64,000 nt of DNA from NCBI GenBank assembly GCA_963664635.1, contig OY761542.1, positions 4,340,001 to 4,404,000 of the forward strand. The letters are read 5' to 3'. This stretch comes from VXNE01 sp963664635. Lineage in GTDB: Bacteria > Pseudomonadota > Gammaproteobacteria > Pseudomonadales > Azotimanducaceae. The position numbers and the translations under genes were made by a program. The notes beneath the pieces are model-generated. The model was not told the DNA's origin. It saw only the letters and a program-made list of their open reading frames with translations, and made no database searches. Of the stretch, positions 36,305 through 45,464 are shown piece after piece. Within the stretch, counting starts at the first letter, position 1; each line of letters starts with the position of its first letter.

Positions 36305-37453
36305 CTAGGCCGAGGCCTTCTCCAGAATGTGGATCCCGCAGGCGCTGCCGAGGCCGATCACGTGGGTCAGGCCGACGCGCGCGTTCTCGACCTGACGCTT
36401 GCCGGCTTCGCCACGCAGGTGCGTGGACACCTCGTAGATGTTGGCGATGCCCGTCGCGCCGAGGGGATGCCCCTTGGAGAGCAGGCCGCCGGACACGTTG
36501 ACCGGGATGCGCCCGCCGAGGGCCACTTCGCCGTCGTCGATCATGCGGCCGGCTTCGCCGTCGCCGCAGATGCCGAGGTTCTCGTAGTGCAGGATCTCCG
36601 CCGTGGCGAAGCAGTCGTGCAGTTCGATGAGGTCGACGTCGTCCGGACCGAGGCCGGCCATTTCGTAGGCCGCGGCCGCCGCCTTGCGCGTGCAGGTGTT
36701 CACGTCCGGCATGACCAGGTCGCGTTCCTGCCACGGGTCGGACGTCAGCACCGAGGCGCGCACCTTCACGGCCCGGCCCATCAGGCCCAGTTCCCGGGCC
36801 TTGCTCTCGCTCGCGATCACCGCGGCCGCCGACCCGTCCACGTTCACCGAGCACATCAGCTTGGTGTTGGGATAGGAGATCATCTCTGCGTTCATGACCG
36901 TCTCGAGGGGCGTCTCGATCTGGTACATCGCTTTCGGGTTCATCGTCGAGTGGTGGTGGTTCTTGACCGACACCTTGGCGAACTGCTCGAAAGTCGTGCC
37001 GTGGTTGCGCGCATGCTCCATGCCTGCTTCGGCGAAGACCGCGGGCATCGTGCCGGAACCCAGCAGCCCTTCGCGCGGGATTCCCGTGGCGCCGCCGGCG
37101 CTGCCGAGCAGGCCCTTGCCCATCTGTTCGACGCCCACCGCCAGCACGAGGTCGTAGAGGCCCGCCTTCACCGACGTCCACGCTTCCCGGAACGCCGTGG
37201 CACCGGTGGCGCAGGCGTTGGCGCAGTTCACGACCGGGATGCCGGTCTGGCCGATCTGCTGCAGGATGCGCTGGCCGACCATGCCGCTGGACTGGCCGAG
37301 GTTGCCGCAATACAGGGCATCGATGTCCTGGATCTTGAGGCCACAGTCGTCGAGCGCCATGAGCGCCGCTTCCGAGCCGATTTCCGGTACGGACTTTTCG
37401 GGGAAACGTCCGAACTTGATCATGTCTACGCCGACTACGTATGCGTCAGTCAT
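36305..37453 (-). CDS. SCP2-type thiolase / acetyl-CoA acetyltransferase-like protein
   Basis: 382 residues of the lipid-transfer-protein/SCP2 thiolase family. The nucleophile Cys lies in NCANACATGATAF near residue 85, with LHDCFATAEI near 280 and GGLLSKGHPLGATGI near 325. Such thiolases act in beta-oxidation or steroid side-chain breakdown and usually pair with a DUF35 zinc-ribbon partner, encoded just upstream here. ATG 37453 is chosen for GGAGGAG six bases upstream. Substrate cannot be told from sequence. Confidence 0.92.
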   Translation of the reverse strand: MTDAYVVGVDMIKFGRFPEKSVPEIGSEAALMALDDCGLKIQDIDALYCGNLGQSSGMVGQRILQQIGQTGIPVVNCANACATGATAFREAWTSVKAGLYDLVLAVGVEQMGKGLLGSAGGATGIPREGLLGSGTMPAVFAEAGMEHARNHGTTFEQFAKVSVKNHHHSTMNPKAMYQIETPLETVMNAEMISYPNTKLMCSVNVDGSAAAVIASESKARELGLMGRAVKVRASVLTSDPWQERDLVMPDVNTCTRKAAAAAYEMAGLGPDDVDLIELHDCFATAEILHYENLGICGDGEAGRMIDDGEVALGGRIPVNVSGGLLSKGHPLGATGIANIYEVSTHLRGEAGKRQVENARVGLTHVIGLGSACGIHILEKASA

Positions 37454-37568
37454 TGAACACTCCTCCGTGGCGGTGGCCACTTTCTCTTGGGTTGAGGCCT
37501 CTTTCTCGCTGAAGCCTTGGGTTGAACTGTGTGGTGGACTCGTGGACCGGGCTCACCTGGATTGAAAC

Positions 37569-37982
37569 TCACCTGGGCTGAAAGAAGTAGGACAGGTACG
37601 AGTTGCCGTCCCGGTCCTTGCGGCCGAGCGCGTCGTCGTAGACGACCTCGACCGGCATCCCGAACTCGATCTTGTCGGGATCCGGATCGATGTTGATCAG
37701 ATTGCCCTTGACCGTGCCCCCACCGTCGAGGTCGACGACGGCCGAGATGTAGGGCACCTGGATGCCGGGGTAGGAACGGTGGACGATCGAATAGGCGTAG
37801 AGAGCGCCGTTGTTGGACAGCATCATGGGGCTCAGCCCCTCGCGCGCCCCGCATTTCGAACAGTGGTTGCGCTCGCCCAGGAACACGGCCCCGCAGGAAC
37901 CGCACTGATACCCTTCGAGATACGGATCGCCGTCCTCCGGGATCTTCAGATAATCCACGGCCGGCAGTGGTTGCTCGGACAT
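37569..37982 (-). CDS. DUF35 zinc-ribbon/OB-fold acyl-CoA-binding protein
   Basis: 137 residues with a rubredoxin-like zinc ribbon (CGSCGAVF and CSKCGAR, spacing as in DUF35_N, residues 27-46) followed by an OB-fold (VPYISAVVDLDGGGTVKGNL near 77). These proteins form complexes with SCP2-type thiolases and bind CoA esters. It lies 115 bases upstream of the thiolase on the same strand, which supports a two-subunit enzyme. Start at 37982 follows AAGGGGAT. Confidence 0.9.
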   Translation of the reverse strand: MSEQPLPAVDYLKIPEDGDPYLEGYQCGSCGAVFLGERNHCSKCGAREGLSPMMLSNNGALYAYSIVHRSYPGIQVPYISAVVDLDGGGTVKGNLINIDPDPDKIEFGMPVEVVYDDALGRKDRDGNSYLSYFFQPR

Positions 37983-38032
37983 CGAATCCCCTTCCTCCCT
38001 GATGATCGGGGCATGAGCATACACCGCCCGCG

Positions 38033-39961
38033 TCAGTGCATGAACCCCCTGTCGCGCAGCAGGGCCAGCACGCGCTCCGCGCAGCCGTCCACTTTGAGCT
38101 CGGTCGTGTCCATCACCAAGTCCGGCGCGACCGGCTCCTCGAACGTGGCGTTCACCCCCGGAAAGCTCGGTATCTCCCCCCGCTCCGCGGCGTCGTAGAG
38201 GCCTTCATTGTCCCGCCCCTTCAGCACGTCGAGGGGCGCCGTCAGGAAGACCTCGAGGAAACGCTCGCCGCCGACGCTCTCCCGCATCCGCTCGCGCACG
38301 CTTTCATGGGGCACGACGAACGCCGTCAGGCAGACGAGCCCCGCATCGTTCATCAGGCGCGCGGTCTCCGCGGCACGGCGCAGGTTCTCGGACCGGTCGT
38401 CCGCCGAGAAGCCCAGGTCGCGGCTCATGCCGAGGCGGAAGTTCTGACCGTCCAGCACGGTGGCCAGGCGGCCGAGATCGAACAGCTTGCGTTCGAGCGC
38501 GCGCGCCACCGCCGTCTTGCCGCTCTTCGAGACGCCCGTGAACAGGACGGTGACCGGCGACTGCCCGAGCCGCAGGGCGCGTTCCTCCGCCGTCACGGCG
38601 GACGCGGAGGCAACGAACGCTCCGTGGGGCGCCTCGTCCCAGTGCGGCCCGCCCACCACGCCCCCCTCCGCCGCGATCATGCCGGCGCCGACGGTGACGT
38701 TGGAGATGCGGTCGATGACGATGAAGGCGCCCATGGCGCGGTTGTCTTCGTACGGGTCGTGGACAACGGGCTCCGCGAGCACGAGGCGCACCTGGCCGAT
38801 CTCGTTGAGCGAGAGCTCCGGCGCCGGGGCCTGCTCGAGCGTGTTGACGTCGATGCGGTGGCGCAGCGTCTGCACGCGGCCGAACACCTGCCGCGCCCCG
38901 TGCTTCACGATGTACTGGCGCCCGGGCACCATGGGCTCCTCCGCCAGCCACACGAGCGTCGCGTCGAACGTGTCGGAGATGTGCGCCAGACGGTCCGTGC
39001 CCGAGAGGACATCGCCCCGCCCGACATCGATCTCGTCCGCGAGGGTCACCGTGACCGCCATGGGGGCGAAGGCTTCCTCGAGGTCGCCGTCCATGGTCAC
39101 TATGCGCGCGACCGTCGTCGCCAGCCCGGACGGCAGCACGCGCACGCGGTCGCCCGGGCGGACGACGCCGCTCGCCACCGTGCCGCTGTAGCCCCGGAAG
39201 GACGCGTCGGGGCGGTTCACGCGCTGCACCGGCATGCGGAAGCTCCGGAAGCCGCGGTCGGCCGCCACGTGGACGTGCTCGAGCAGATGCATCAGCGACG
39301 CGCCCTGGTACCAGGGCATGTGCTCCGACTGCTCCACCACGTTGTCGCCGTGCTTGGCGGAGATGGGCACGAAGGTCAGATCGTCCACCGCCAGGCGCGA
39401 CACGAAAGCGTCGTAGTCGCGGCAGATGGCGTCGAACACCGCCTCGTCGTAGCCCACGGTGTCCATCTTGTTCACCGCGACGACGAGGTGGCGGATGCCC
39501 ACCAGCCGCGCCAGGAACGTGTGGCGCTTCGTCTGCGTCAGCACGCCGTGCGCCGCGTCGATCAGGATGACCGCGACGTCGCAGTTGGACGCCCCGGTGA
39601 CCATGTTGCGCGTGTACTGCTCGTGGCCCGGCGTGTCGGCGATGATGAACTTGCGCCGGTCCGTCGAGAAGTACCGGTAGGCGACATCGATCGTGATGCC
39701 CTGCTCCCGTTCGGCCTGCAGGCCGTCGACGAGGAGCGCGAGATCCATGTCGTCGCCGGCGCTCCCCGATGTCTTGCTGTCCCGCTTGAGGGCGGCGAGC
39801 TGATCCTCGTAGATGAGGCGGGAGTCGTGCAGCAGGCGCCCGATCAGCGTGCTCTTGCCGTCGTCGACGGAACCGCAGGTCAGGAAACGCAGGATCTCCT
39901 TGCGCTCGTGCCGCGCAAGGTAGGCGAGGACATCGTCGCCGATGGGGTCCGTTTCAGTCAT
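38033..39961 (-). CDS. cysNC: Sulfate adenylyltransferase subunit 1 / APS kinase fusion
   Basis: 642 residues. Residues 1-430 are CysN, the GTPase that drives sulfate adenylylation with CysD: FLTCGSVDDGKSTLIGRL (G1), DTPGHEQYTRNM (G3) and NKMD (G4). Residues 460-642 form a CysC-type kinase, but its P-loop is GVSKSGKT and the usual DGDN catalytic motif reads DGQNFRLGMSRDLGFS. The kinase half may therefore be impaired or altered. cysD follows upstream on the same strand. With free-standing cysC at 32 kb there are two APS kinase modules. Confidence 0.94.
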   Translation of the reverse strand: MTETDPIGDDVLAYLARHERKEILRFLTCGSVDDGKSTLIGRLLHDSRLIYEDQLAALKRDSKTSGSAGDDMDLALLVDGLQAEREQGITIDVAYRYFSTDRRKFIIADTPGHEQYTRNMVTGASNCDVAVILIDAAHGVLTQTKRHTFLARLVGIRHLVVAVNKMDTVGYDEAVFDAICRDYDAFVSRLAVDDLTFVPISAKHGDNVVEQSEHMPWYQGASLMHLLEHVHVAADRGFRSFRMPVQRVNRPDASFRGYSGTVASGVVRPGDRVRVLPSGLATTVARIVTMDGDLEEAFAPMAVTVTLADEIDVGRGDVLSGTDRLAHISDTFDATLVWLAEEPMVPGRQYIVKHGARQVFGRVQTLRHRIDVNTLEQAPAPELSLNEIGQVRLVLAEPVVHDPYEDNRAMGAFIVIDRISNVTVGAGMIAAEGGVVGGPHWDEAPHGAFVASASAVTAEERALRLGQSPVTVLFTGVSKSGKTAVARALERKLFDLGRLATVLDGQNFRLGMSRDLGFSADDRSENLRRAAETARLMNDAGLVCLTAFVVPHESVRERMRESVGGERFLEVFLTAPLDVLKGRDNEGLYDAAERGEIPSFPGVNATFEEPVAPDLVMDTTELKVDGCAERVLALLRDRGFMH

Positions 39962-39993
39962 CGGAACGTCCCGGAGGCCGTGGCTCGGGCGAT

Positions 39994-40067
39994 GTAGGGG
40001 AGGGGCTTGTCCCCTCCCGCGCCTGGGCTTGCACGGTGCCGGCTCGGGCGACCACAAGGGTCGCCCA
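39994..40067. repeat. Two adjacent GC-rich hairpins of the GTAGGGGA repeat family
   Basis: GTAGGGGAGGGGCTTGTCCCCTCCC at 39994-40018 forms one stem and GGGCGACC/GGTCGCCC around 40046-40067 a second. They lie between cysD and cysNC in a 121-bp gap. The GTAGGGGA start is shared with copies at 2347 and 59316. Confidence 0.65.
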
Positions 40068-40082
40068 TACGGGTCTTGCGCA

Positions 40083-40985
40083 TCAGAAATACCCTTCGCG
40101 TTTCTTTTGCTCCATCGAACCGGCGGCGTCGAAGTCGATGAGGCGCCCCTGCCGTTCGGAATACCGCGCGCGCAGCATCTCCTCGATGATCTCGGGCAGC
40201 GTGGCCGCGCTGGACTCGATGGCGCCGGACAGCGGGTAGCAGCCGAGCGTGCGGAACCGGACCATGCGCATCTCCGGCTCCTCCCCGGGCTCGAGGGGCA
40301 TGCGGTCGTCGTCGACCATGATCCACGTGCCGTCGCGGCGTACGACCGGGCGCCGGGCGGCGAAGTACAGCGGAACGATCTCGATGTCCTCCTGCAGGAT
40401 GTACTGCCAGACGTCGAGTTCCGTCCAGTTCGACAGGGGAAAGATGCGCACCTCCTCCCCCCGGTTGACGTTGCCGTTGTAGAGGTTCCACAACTCCGGG
40501 CGCTGGCTGCGCGGGTCCCACCGGTGGTTGGCGTCGCGCACCGAGTAGACCCGCTCCTTGGCGCGGGAGCGCTCCTCGTCGCGCCGCGCGCCGCCGAACG
40601 CCGCGTCGAAGCCGTGCCTGTCGAGCGCCTCGAGCAAGGCGTGGGTCTTCATGATGTCCGTGTACTTGCGGCTGCCGTAGGTGAACGGCGTGACCCCGTT
40701 GCGCACCCCCTCCTCGTTGGTGTGCACGATGAGGTCGAGGTCCAGCTCCCTCGCCCGGCGGTCCCGAAAGGCGATCATGTCGCGGAACTTCCAAGTGGTA
40801 TCGACGTGCAGCAGCGGGAAGGGCAGCCGGCCGGGGTAGAAGGCCTTGCGCGCGAGATGCAGCAGGACGGAGGAGTCCTTGCCGATCGAGTAGAGCATCA
40901 CCGGCCGTTCGAACTCGGCCACCACCTCACGGATGATGTGGATGCTCTCGGCCTCGAGCTGCTTGATGTGGGTCAGGCCTGCCAT
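40083..40985 (-). CDS. cysD: Sulfate adenylyltransferase subunit 2
   Basis: CysD is the ATP sulfurylase catalytic subunit: ATP plus sulfate gives APS and pyrophosphate. The 300-residue protein has the PP-loop LYSIGKDSSVLLHL near residue 31, FPLLHVDTTWKF near 56, AAFGGARRDEERSRAKERV near 128 and the conserved end GSMEQKKREGYF. It is followed by cysNC. APS made here could go to sulfate reduction or, via CysC, to PAPS for the sulfotransferase. Confidence 0.96.
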   Translation of the reverse strand: MAGLTHIKQLEAESIHIIREVVAEFERPVMLYSIGKDSSVLLHLARKAFYPGRLPFPLLHVDTTWKFRDMIAFRDRRARELDLDLIVHTNEEGVRNGVTPFTYGSRKYTDIMKTHALLEALDRHGFDAAFGGARRDEERSRAKERVYSVRDANHRWDPRSQRPELWNLYNGNVNRGEEVRIFPLSNWTELDVWQYILQEDIEIVPLYFAARRPVVRRDGTWIMVDDDRMPLEPGEEPEMRMVRFRTLGCYPLSGAIESSAATLPEIIEEMLRARYSERQGRLIDFDAAGSMEQKKREGYF

Positions 40986-41041
40986 GGCCTTATTTTAATG
41001 CCTCCAGACCGGGACGATCAGGCGGGCGTTAAGAGATTTGG

Positions 41042-42469
41042 TTATAACAATAGCCGCAGCAGCTCGTTGACCCGTTTCGGGTCGGCCTTGCCCCCGGTCT
41101 CGCGCATTACGCGGCCGACGAAGAACCCGAGGACCTTCTCCTTGCCGGCCCGAAACTGCGCGACCTGCGCCGGATGTTCCTCCACCACCCGCCGAACGAT
41201 CCGCTCGAGTTCGTCGGTGTCGCTGATCTGGCGCAGACCGCGCGCGTCGATGATCGCGTCGACGTCGCCGCCTTCCTCCCACAGGACGTCGAAGACGGTG
41301 CCCGCGATCTTGCCGGAGACGACCCCCTCCTCGATGCGCGCGATCAGGCCCCCGAGCTGCCCGGGGGGCACGGGACACCGGGCGATGTCGAGGCCGCTGC
41401 GGTTGAGCGACGCGGTCACGCGGTCCATGACCCAGTTCGCCGCCGGCTTGGCCCCGCAGCCGGACGCGACCGTCGCCTCGTAATAGGCGGCGACGTCCGG
41501 GTCCCCGGTGAGGAAGCGTATGTCGGCGTCGGACAGGCCGAACTCGTCCCGGTAGCGCCGCCGCTTGTTTCGCGGCAGCTCCGGGACGTGCGCGCGGGCT
41601 TCCGCCAGCAATTCCGAAGTGATCCGCACGGGCAGCAGGTCCGGGTCCGGGAAATAGCGGTAGTCGTCCGACAGCTCCTTGCCGCGCATGGGCCGCGTCT
41701 CGTCGGCGCGCGGGTCGTAGAGCCGGGTTTCACGCACGATGCCGCCGCCGGACTCCAGGACATCGATCTGCCGGTCGATTTCGTGGGCGATGGCCTGCTC
41801 CAGGAAGCGGAAGGAGTTGAGGTTCTTGATCTCGGTGCGTTCGCCGAGCCGGTCCTCTCCCCGCGGCCGCACGGAGACATTCGCGTCGCAGCGCATGGAA
41901 CCCTCGTTCAGGTTCCCGTCCGAGATGCCCAGGTAGCGGACCAGCGCATGCATCTCCCGGAAGAACGCCGCCGCTTGCGCCGGTACGCGCAGGTCGGGCT
42001 CCGAGACGACCTCGAGCAGCGGTGTCCCGGCCCGGTTCAGGTCGATGCCGCTCATGCCCGCATAGTCCTCGTGCAGGGACTTGCCGGCGTCTTCCTCCAG
42101 GTGCGCCCGGCGGATGCGTATCCGTCCCGGCACACCGTCGAACTCCAGCTCGATGGCGCCGGCGCCGACGATCGGCTGGTCGAACTGGCTGATCTGGTAT
42201 CCCTTCGGGAGGTCCGGATAGAAGTAGTTCTTGCGGTCGAACCGGCATGTGCTCGCGATCTCGGCTTCGATGGCCAGTCCGAACGTCAGGGCCATCCGTA
42301 CCGCTTCGCGGTTCAGTACCGGCAGCACGCCCGGCATGCCGAGGTCCACCGCGCATGCCTGGCTGTTCGGAGCCGCGCCGAAACCGGCGTCGGCGCCGGA
42401 GAAGATCTTCGAGCGGGTCGACAGCTGCACGTGAATCTCGAGGCCGATGACGCTCTCCCAGTCCGTCAT
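41042..42469 (-). CDS. gatB: Asp/Glu-tRNA(Asn/Gln) amidotransferase subunit B
   Basis: 475 residues. GatB binds the misacylated tRNA and activates its side chain in transamidation. Signatures: VIGLEIHVQL at the N-terminus, NYFYPDLPKGYQISQFDQP near 80, RAHLEEDAGKSLH, GIDLNRAGTPLLEVVSEPD near 145 and the YqeY-like tail (KVLGFFVGRVMRETGGKADP). ATG 42469 overlaps the gatA stop in ATGA. Presence of GatCAB implies that AsnRS or GlnRS may be missing or that the indirect route is used. Confidence 0.96.
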   Translation of the reverse strand: MTDWESVIGLEIHVQLSTRSKIFSGADAGFGAAPNSQACAVDLGMPGVLPVLNREAVRMALTFGLAIEAEIASTCRFDRKNYFYPDLPKGYQISQFDQPIVGAGAIELEFDGVPGRIRIRRAHLEEDAGKSLHEDYAGMSGIDLNRAGTPLLEVVSEPDLRVPAQAAAFFREMHALVRYLGISDGNLNEGSMRCDANVSVRPRGEDRLGERTEIKNLNSFRFLEQAIAHEIDRQIDVLESGGGIVRETRLYDPRADETRPMRGKELSDDYRYFPDPDLLPVRITSELLAEARAHVPELPRNKRRRYRDEFGLSDADIRFLTGDPDVAAYYEATVASGCGAKPAANWVMDRVTASLNRSGLDIARCPVPPGQLGGLIARIEEGVVSGKIAGTVFDVLWEEGGDVDAIIDARGLRQISDTDELERIVRRVVEEHPAQVAQFRAGKEKVLGFFVGRVMRETGGKADPKRVNELLRLLL

Positions 42470-43902
42470 GCGACCTCCGGGTGCTGTCGGTGCCAGTCCG
42501 TGCGTTGCTGGAACTCGCTGCCCAGGCTCAGCAGCCGGCCTTCCTCGAACGGGGGGCCGATCAGCTGGAGGCCGACCGGCAGGCCGGCGACGAAGCCGCA
42601 GGGCAGCGACATCGCCGGCAGGCCGGCCAGGCTCGCGGGCGTGGTGAACACGTCCTGCCGGTACATCGCGACCGGGTCGCCCACCGCCCCGATTTCGAAG
42701 GCCGGTTCCGGGGCCACCGGCGCGGCGATGGCGTCCACGTCGCCGAACGCCGCCAGGAAGTCCTGCAGAATGCGCCGCCGCACGCGCTGGGCCTTCACGT
42801 AGTACGCATCGTAGTAGCCCACCGAGAGCGTGTACGTCCCCGTCAGGATGCGGCGCTTCACCTCCGTTCCGAAGCCTGCCGCCCGCGAGCGCCGGTACAG
42901 ATCGTCCAGGTCCTTCGGCTCCTGCGCGCGATAACCGAAGCGGACGCCGTCGTAACGGGACAGGTTCGCGGAGGCTTCCGCGCCCGCGATGACGTAGTAG
43001 GCAGGCACCGCCGCCCGCGTGTGCGGCAGGGACACGGGGACGAGCGCATGTCCCGCCGCCTCGATCTCCCGCGCCGCGGCGAGCAGGCAGTCCGCCATGT
43101 CCCCGTCGAGCCCTTCCCAGTACTCGCCGGGCAGGCCGATGCGCATGCGGCGGCCCGCACCGGCCGGCCGTGTCGGGCCCCGGTCGGCGCACGTCGAGTC
43201 GAGCGCGTCATGGCCTTCCATCGCACCGAGCACGATGCCCACGTCCTCCACGCTCAGCGCGAACGCGCCGCCCTGGTCCAGGCTGGAGGCGAACGCGATC
43301 ATGCCGTAGCGCGACACGCGCCCGTACGTCGGCTTCAGCCCGGTGACGCCGCAGAACGCCGCGGGCTGGCGAATGGACCCGCCGGTGTCGGTGCCGGTAG
43401 CGTACGGGACCAGCCCGGCACCGACGGCCGCCGCCGAGCCGCCGGACGAGCCGCCGGGAGCCCGGGTGCGGTCCCACGGATTGCGCACCGGCCCGAACCA
43501 GCTCGTCTCGTTGGACGAACCCATGGCGAACTCGTCCATGTTGGTCTTGCCGAGACACACCGCCCCCGCGGCTTCGAGACGCGCCACCACCGTGGCGTCG
43601 TATGGCGGCACGAAGTCCTCGAGCATGCGCGAGGCGCAGGTCGTGGCCACGCCCGCCGTGCAGAAGACATCCTTGTGCGCCAGCGGAATGCCGGTCAGCG
43701 GCCCTCCATCGCCCCGCGCGATGCGCCGGTCGGCGGCCTCCGCGGCGCGCAGCGCGCGCTCCTCGGTGACGCGAATGAAGGCGTTGAGATCGCTGTCCGC
43801 CGCCGCGATGCGCCGAAGATGGAAGTCCGCGAGCTCTCGGGCGCTGTACTCCCCGCGGGCCAGGCCGCGGCCGAGGTCGGCGATGGACGTGTACGGCTGC
43901 AC
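42466..43902 (-). CDS. gatA: Asp/Glu-tRNA(Asn/Gln) amidotransferase subunit A
   Basis: 478 residues from GTG 43902. GatA is the amidase that frees ammonia from glutamine. The Ser-cisSer-Lys triad is seen as HKDVFCTAGV (Lys) near residue 75 and APGGSSGGSAAAVGAG near 150, then GTDTGGSIRQPAAFCG near 170. The frame continues upstream in a different composition, so the start that begins the fold is used. Downstream coupling to gatB is by ATGA. Confidence 0.95.
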   Translation of the reverse strand: MQPYTSIADLGRGLARGEYSARELADFHLRRIAAADSDLNAFIRVTEERALRAAEAADRRIARGDGGPLTGIPLAHKDVFCTAGVATTCASRMLEDFVPPYDATVVARLEAAGAVCLGKTNMDEFAMGSSNETSWFGPVRNPWDRTRAPGGSSGGSAAAVGAGLVPYATGTDTGGSIRQPAAFCGVTGLKPTYGRVSRYGMIAFASSLDQGGAFALSVEDVGIVLGAMEGHDALDSTCADRGPTRPAGAGRRMRIGLPGEYWEGLDGDMADCLLAAAREIEAAGHALVPVSLPHTRAAVPAYYVIAGAEASANLSRYDGVRFGYRAQEPKDLDDLYRRSRAAGFGTEVKRRILTGTYTLSVGYYDAYYVKAQRVRRRILQDFLAAFGDVDAIAAPVAPEPAFEIGAVGDPVAMYRQDVFTTPASLAGLPAMSLPCGFVAGLPVGLQLIGPPFEEGRLLSLGSEFQQRTDWHRQHPEVA

Positions 43903-43925
43903 CGGGACGCCGCCCGCGGGGGCGG

Positions 43926-44207
43926 CTACTCCACCACCCTGGGTACGAGGTACAGCCCGTCGCGCGTGGCCGGCGCGAGGGCCAGGAATCCCGCCCGGTC
44001 CACCGTCTCCGTCACCGTGTCGTCGCGCAGGGGCTGGTCCATGTCGAGAGGGTGCGCAAGCGGCTCGACGCCGTCCGTGTCGATCGCCTGCATCTCGTCG
44101 ATCAGCGCCACGATGCGGCCGAGGTCGTCCAGCACGAGGCGTTCCTCCTCGGCAGAGAGCTCCAGCTGGCTGAGGCGGGTCAGTCTGTCGAGGGTCGGCC
44201 GATCCAT
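43926..44207 (-). CDS. gatC: Asp/Glu-tRNA(Asn/Gln) amidotransferase subunit C
   Basis: 93 residues, the small subunit that wraps around and stabilises GatA. The sequence LDRLTRLSQLELSAEEE...LGRIVALIDEMQAIDTDGVEPLAHP is typical. ATG at 44207 gives the usual length. It heads the gatC-gatA-gatB operon, which faces mreB in the opposite direction; here 3.4 kb of accessory DNA lies between. Confidence 0.93.
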   Translation of the reverse strand: MDRPTLDRLTRLSQLELSAEEERLVLDDLGRIVALIDEMQAIDTDGVEPLAHPLDMDQPLRDDTVTETVDRAGFLALAPATRDGLYLVPRVVE

Positions 44208-44891
44208 TTGCTGTCCGCGACGCAGGGAATCGAAAATTGTGGGTCGCCCATCGCCGTTTGTCGAGGGTGTCCGCGACGGCGGCGCCGGTCCGCGCGCCCT
44301 TCGGTCTCGGCCCCGCGCACCGGCACGCCCGCGCCTCCCGCAGACCGACCAGCGCGCACGCCACCGTGTCGCCGAGTAACTCGAACAGCCCGGTTCCGCC
44401 GCCGCGCGCGCCAACAGCGACCCACCTCCGAAACCCGTCGGCGGCACGTCCGGGAAGTCCATGTCGACCCTCAGGGGTCGAATCTCCCTCCGCTTGATCC
44501 GCTCACCCGCCAAGCGAACCGCAACGGAGCGCCATTATCCCACCAACACCGCGCCGCCGCCCCTTCTTCGGCTGCCGCCTTACTCTCTGATCCGGGAATC
44601 AGGGCGTCGCGTCCACAGCGTTGACACTCTTTCGCGAATCCTCCTAAAGTCAAGCGGTGGGCGAGCTTGGGCCAAGCTGAACCAACGGACTTGGTCGAGA
44701 GTCAACCCGCTTCGGCGACTCCTGCGGCCGAAGGCGAGTTCAAGCCCGGCGGCAGCCAGTACATGGCCTGACGCGAACGCTGCTCTCGTCCGCCTGCTGC
44801 GCTCTGGCAACCAACAAATCGCGGTGCTGTCGCGTGTCGCGTCATGAGCTTGAGGCTTGCGGACCCCAATTGAAGAACGCAAAGTGACTGA
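44208..44891. other. 684-bp region upstream of gatC without a recognisable gene
   Basis: Short frames are open on both strands, but none has a plausible ribosome site, family motif or consistent codon bias. The composition shifts away from the flanks: 44550-44880 is less GC-rich. The gatC promoter must lie near the left end. The right part could be the remnant of a mobile cassette that also brought the small secreted protein gene, which is a guess. Confidence 0.4.
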
Positions 44892-45266
44892 ATGTCGAAG
44901 TGGTTGCCCATCGGGGTCGTGACAGCAAGCATCGTAGGGACTGCTATGGCGGAAACGGCGGAGGATCGCTTCTGTGTCGAGGCAGCGGCTGAGTGGAAAA
45001 AAAACGTGGTGGTCGCGCTGCGTTCCTACGAGGAAGGCTTGGAGGAGTGTGTTGACGTGCTGCCAACTGAAGTTTGCCGTGACGGGCTTGGAGCTGAGCC
45101 CTATCTGGACAGCTTGCGCCGCGAAGTGACGACGGTGCCGGCCATGCTGCCGAGTTGCCGAGCGCTGAAGCGGGCCCTACAAGAAATACTCGCTGCCATT
45201 GACCATGTGGCAAAACGGGTGGAAGACGCGGACACTTTTGCGACACAGTCAGGTCCTGACAACTGA
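44892..45266 (+). CDS. Small secreted protein of unknown function with four cysteines
   Basis: 124 residues with a signal peptide (SKWLPIGVVTASIVGTAMA, cleavage likely before ETAED). The mature part has four Cys (residues about 28, 53, 62 and 88), enough for two disulfides, and is mostly helical in pattern. I recognise no family. GC content is lower than in the neighbours and codon use is less biased, which suggests acquisition. It is orientated toward the second insertion sequence, 119 bases away. Confidence 0.6.
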   Translation: MSKWLPIGVVTASIVGTAMAETAEDRFCVEAAAEWKKNVVVALRSYEEGLEECVDVLPTEVCRDGLGAEPYLDSLRREVTTVPAMLPSCRALKRALQEILAAIDHVAKRVEDADTFATQSGPDN

Positions 45267-45376
45267 CAACGCCGGTCGACTCGGGATGTAGGAACACGGC
45301 GGTCTGTCAATGGGGGAAGGGAAAGCGCAGAGAGAGAGCAGGAGGCAGGAGAGAGATGGCAGGACAACAGGACAAC

Positions 45377-45385
45377 CAGGACAAC
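45377..45385. repeat. Left candidate 9-bp target duplication (CAGGACAAC)
   Basis: Directly abuts the left inverted repeat of the second insertion sequence. The right-hand counterpart 47518-47526 is CAGGACCAC, 8 of 9 identical. The left copy lies in a short AGGACAAC tandem run, so chance similarity is possible. Confidence 0.6.
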
Positions 45386-45464
45386 CAGCAGTTCTCATTT
45401 TGGCATTTTGACGCCCGGCGGGATTGAGGGGCTTGACACCTTGACACCATAGAACCTGGAGCCT

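Noticed and set aside
38036..39997. A 653-codon plus-strand frame across cysNC
   Set aside because: Antisense to a gene with clear GTPase motifs; Arg/His/Val-rich with no protein-like pattern.
42481..44379. A 632-codon plus-strand frame across gatA and gatC
   Set aside because: Antisense shadow of two conserved genes.
44461..44847. A 128-codon plus-strand frame upstream of the small secreted protein
   Set aside because: Ser/Arg-rich, no ribosome site, no family motif; overlapping frames on the other strand look equally open.
44580..44882. attC-like integron recombination site
   Set aside because: I looked for paired RYYYAAC/GTTRRRY cores with the right symmetry and could not find a convincing pair.
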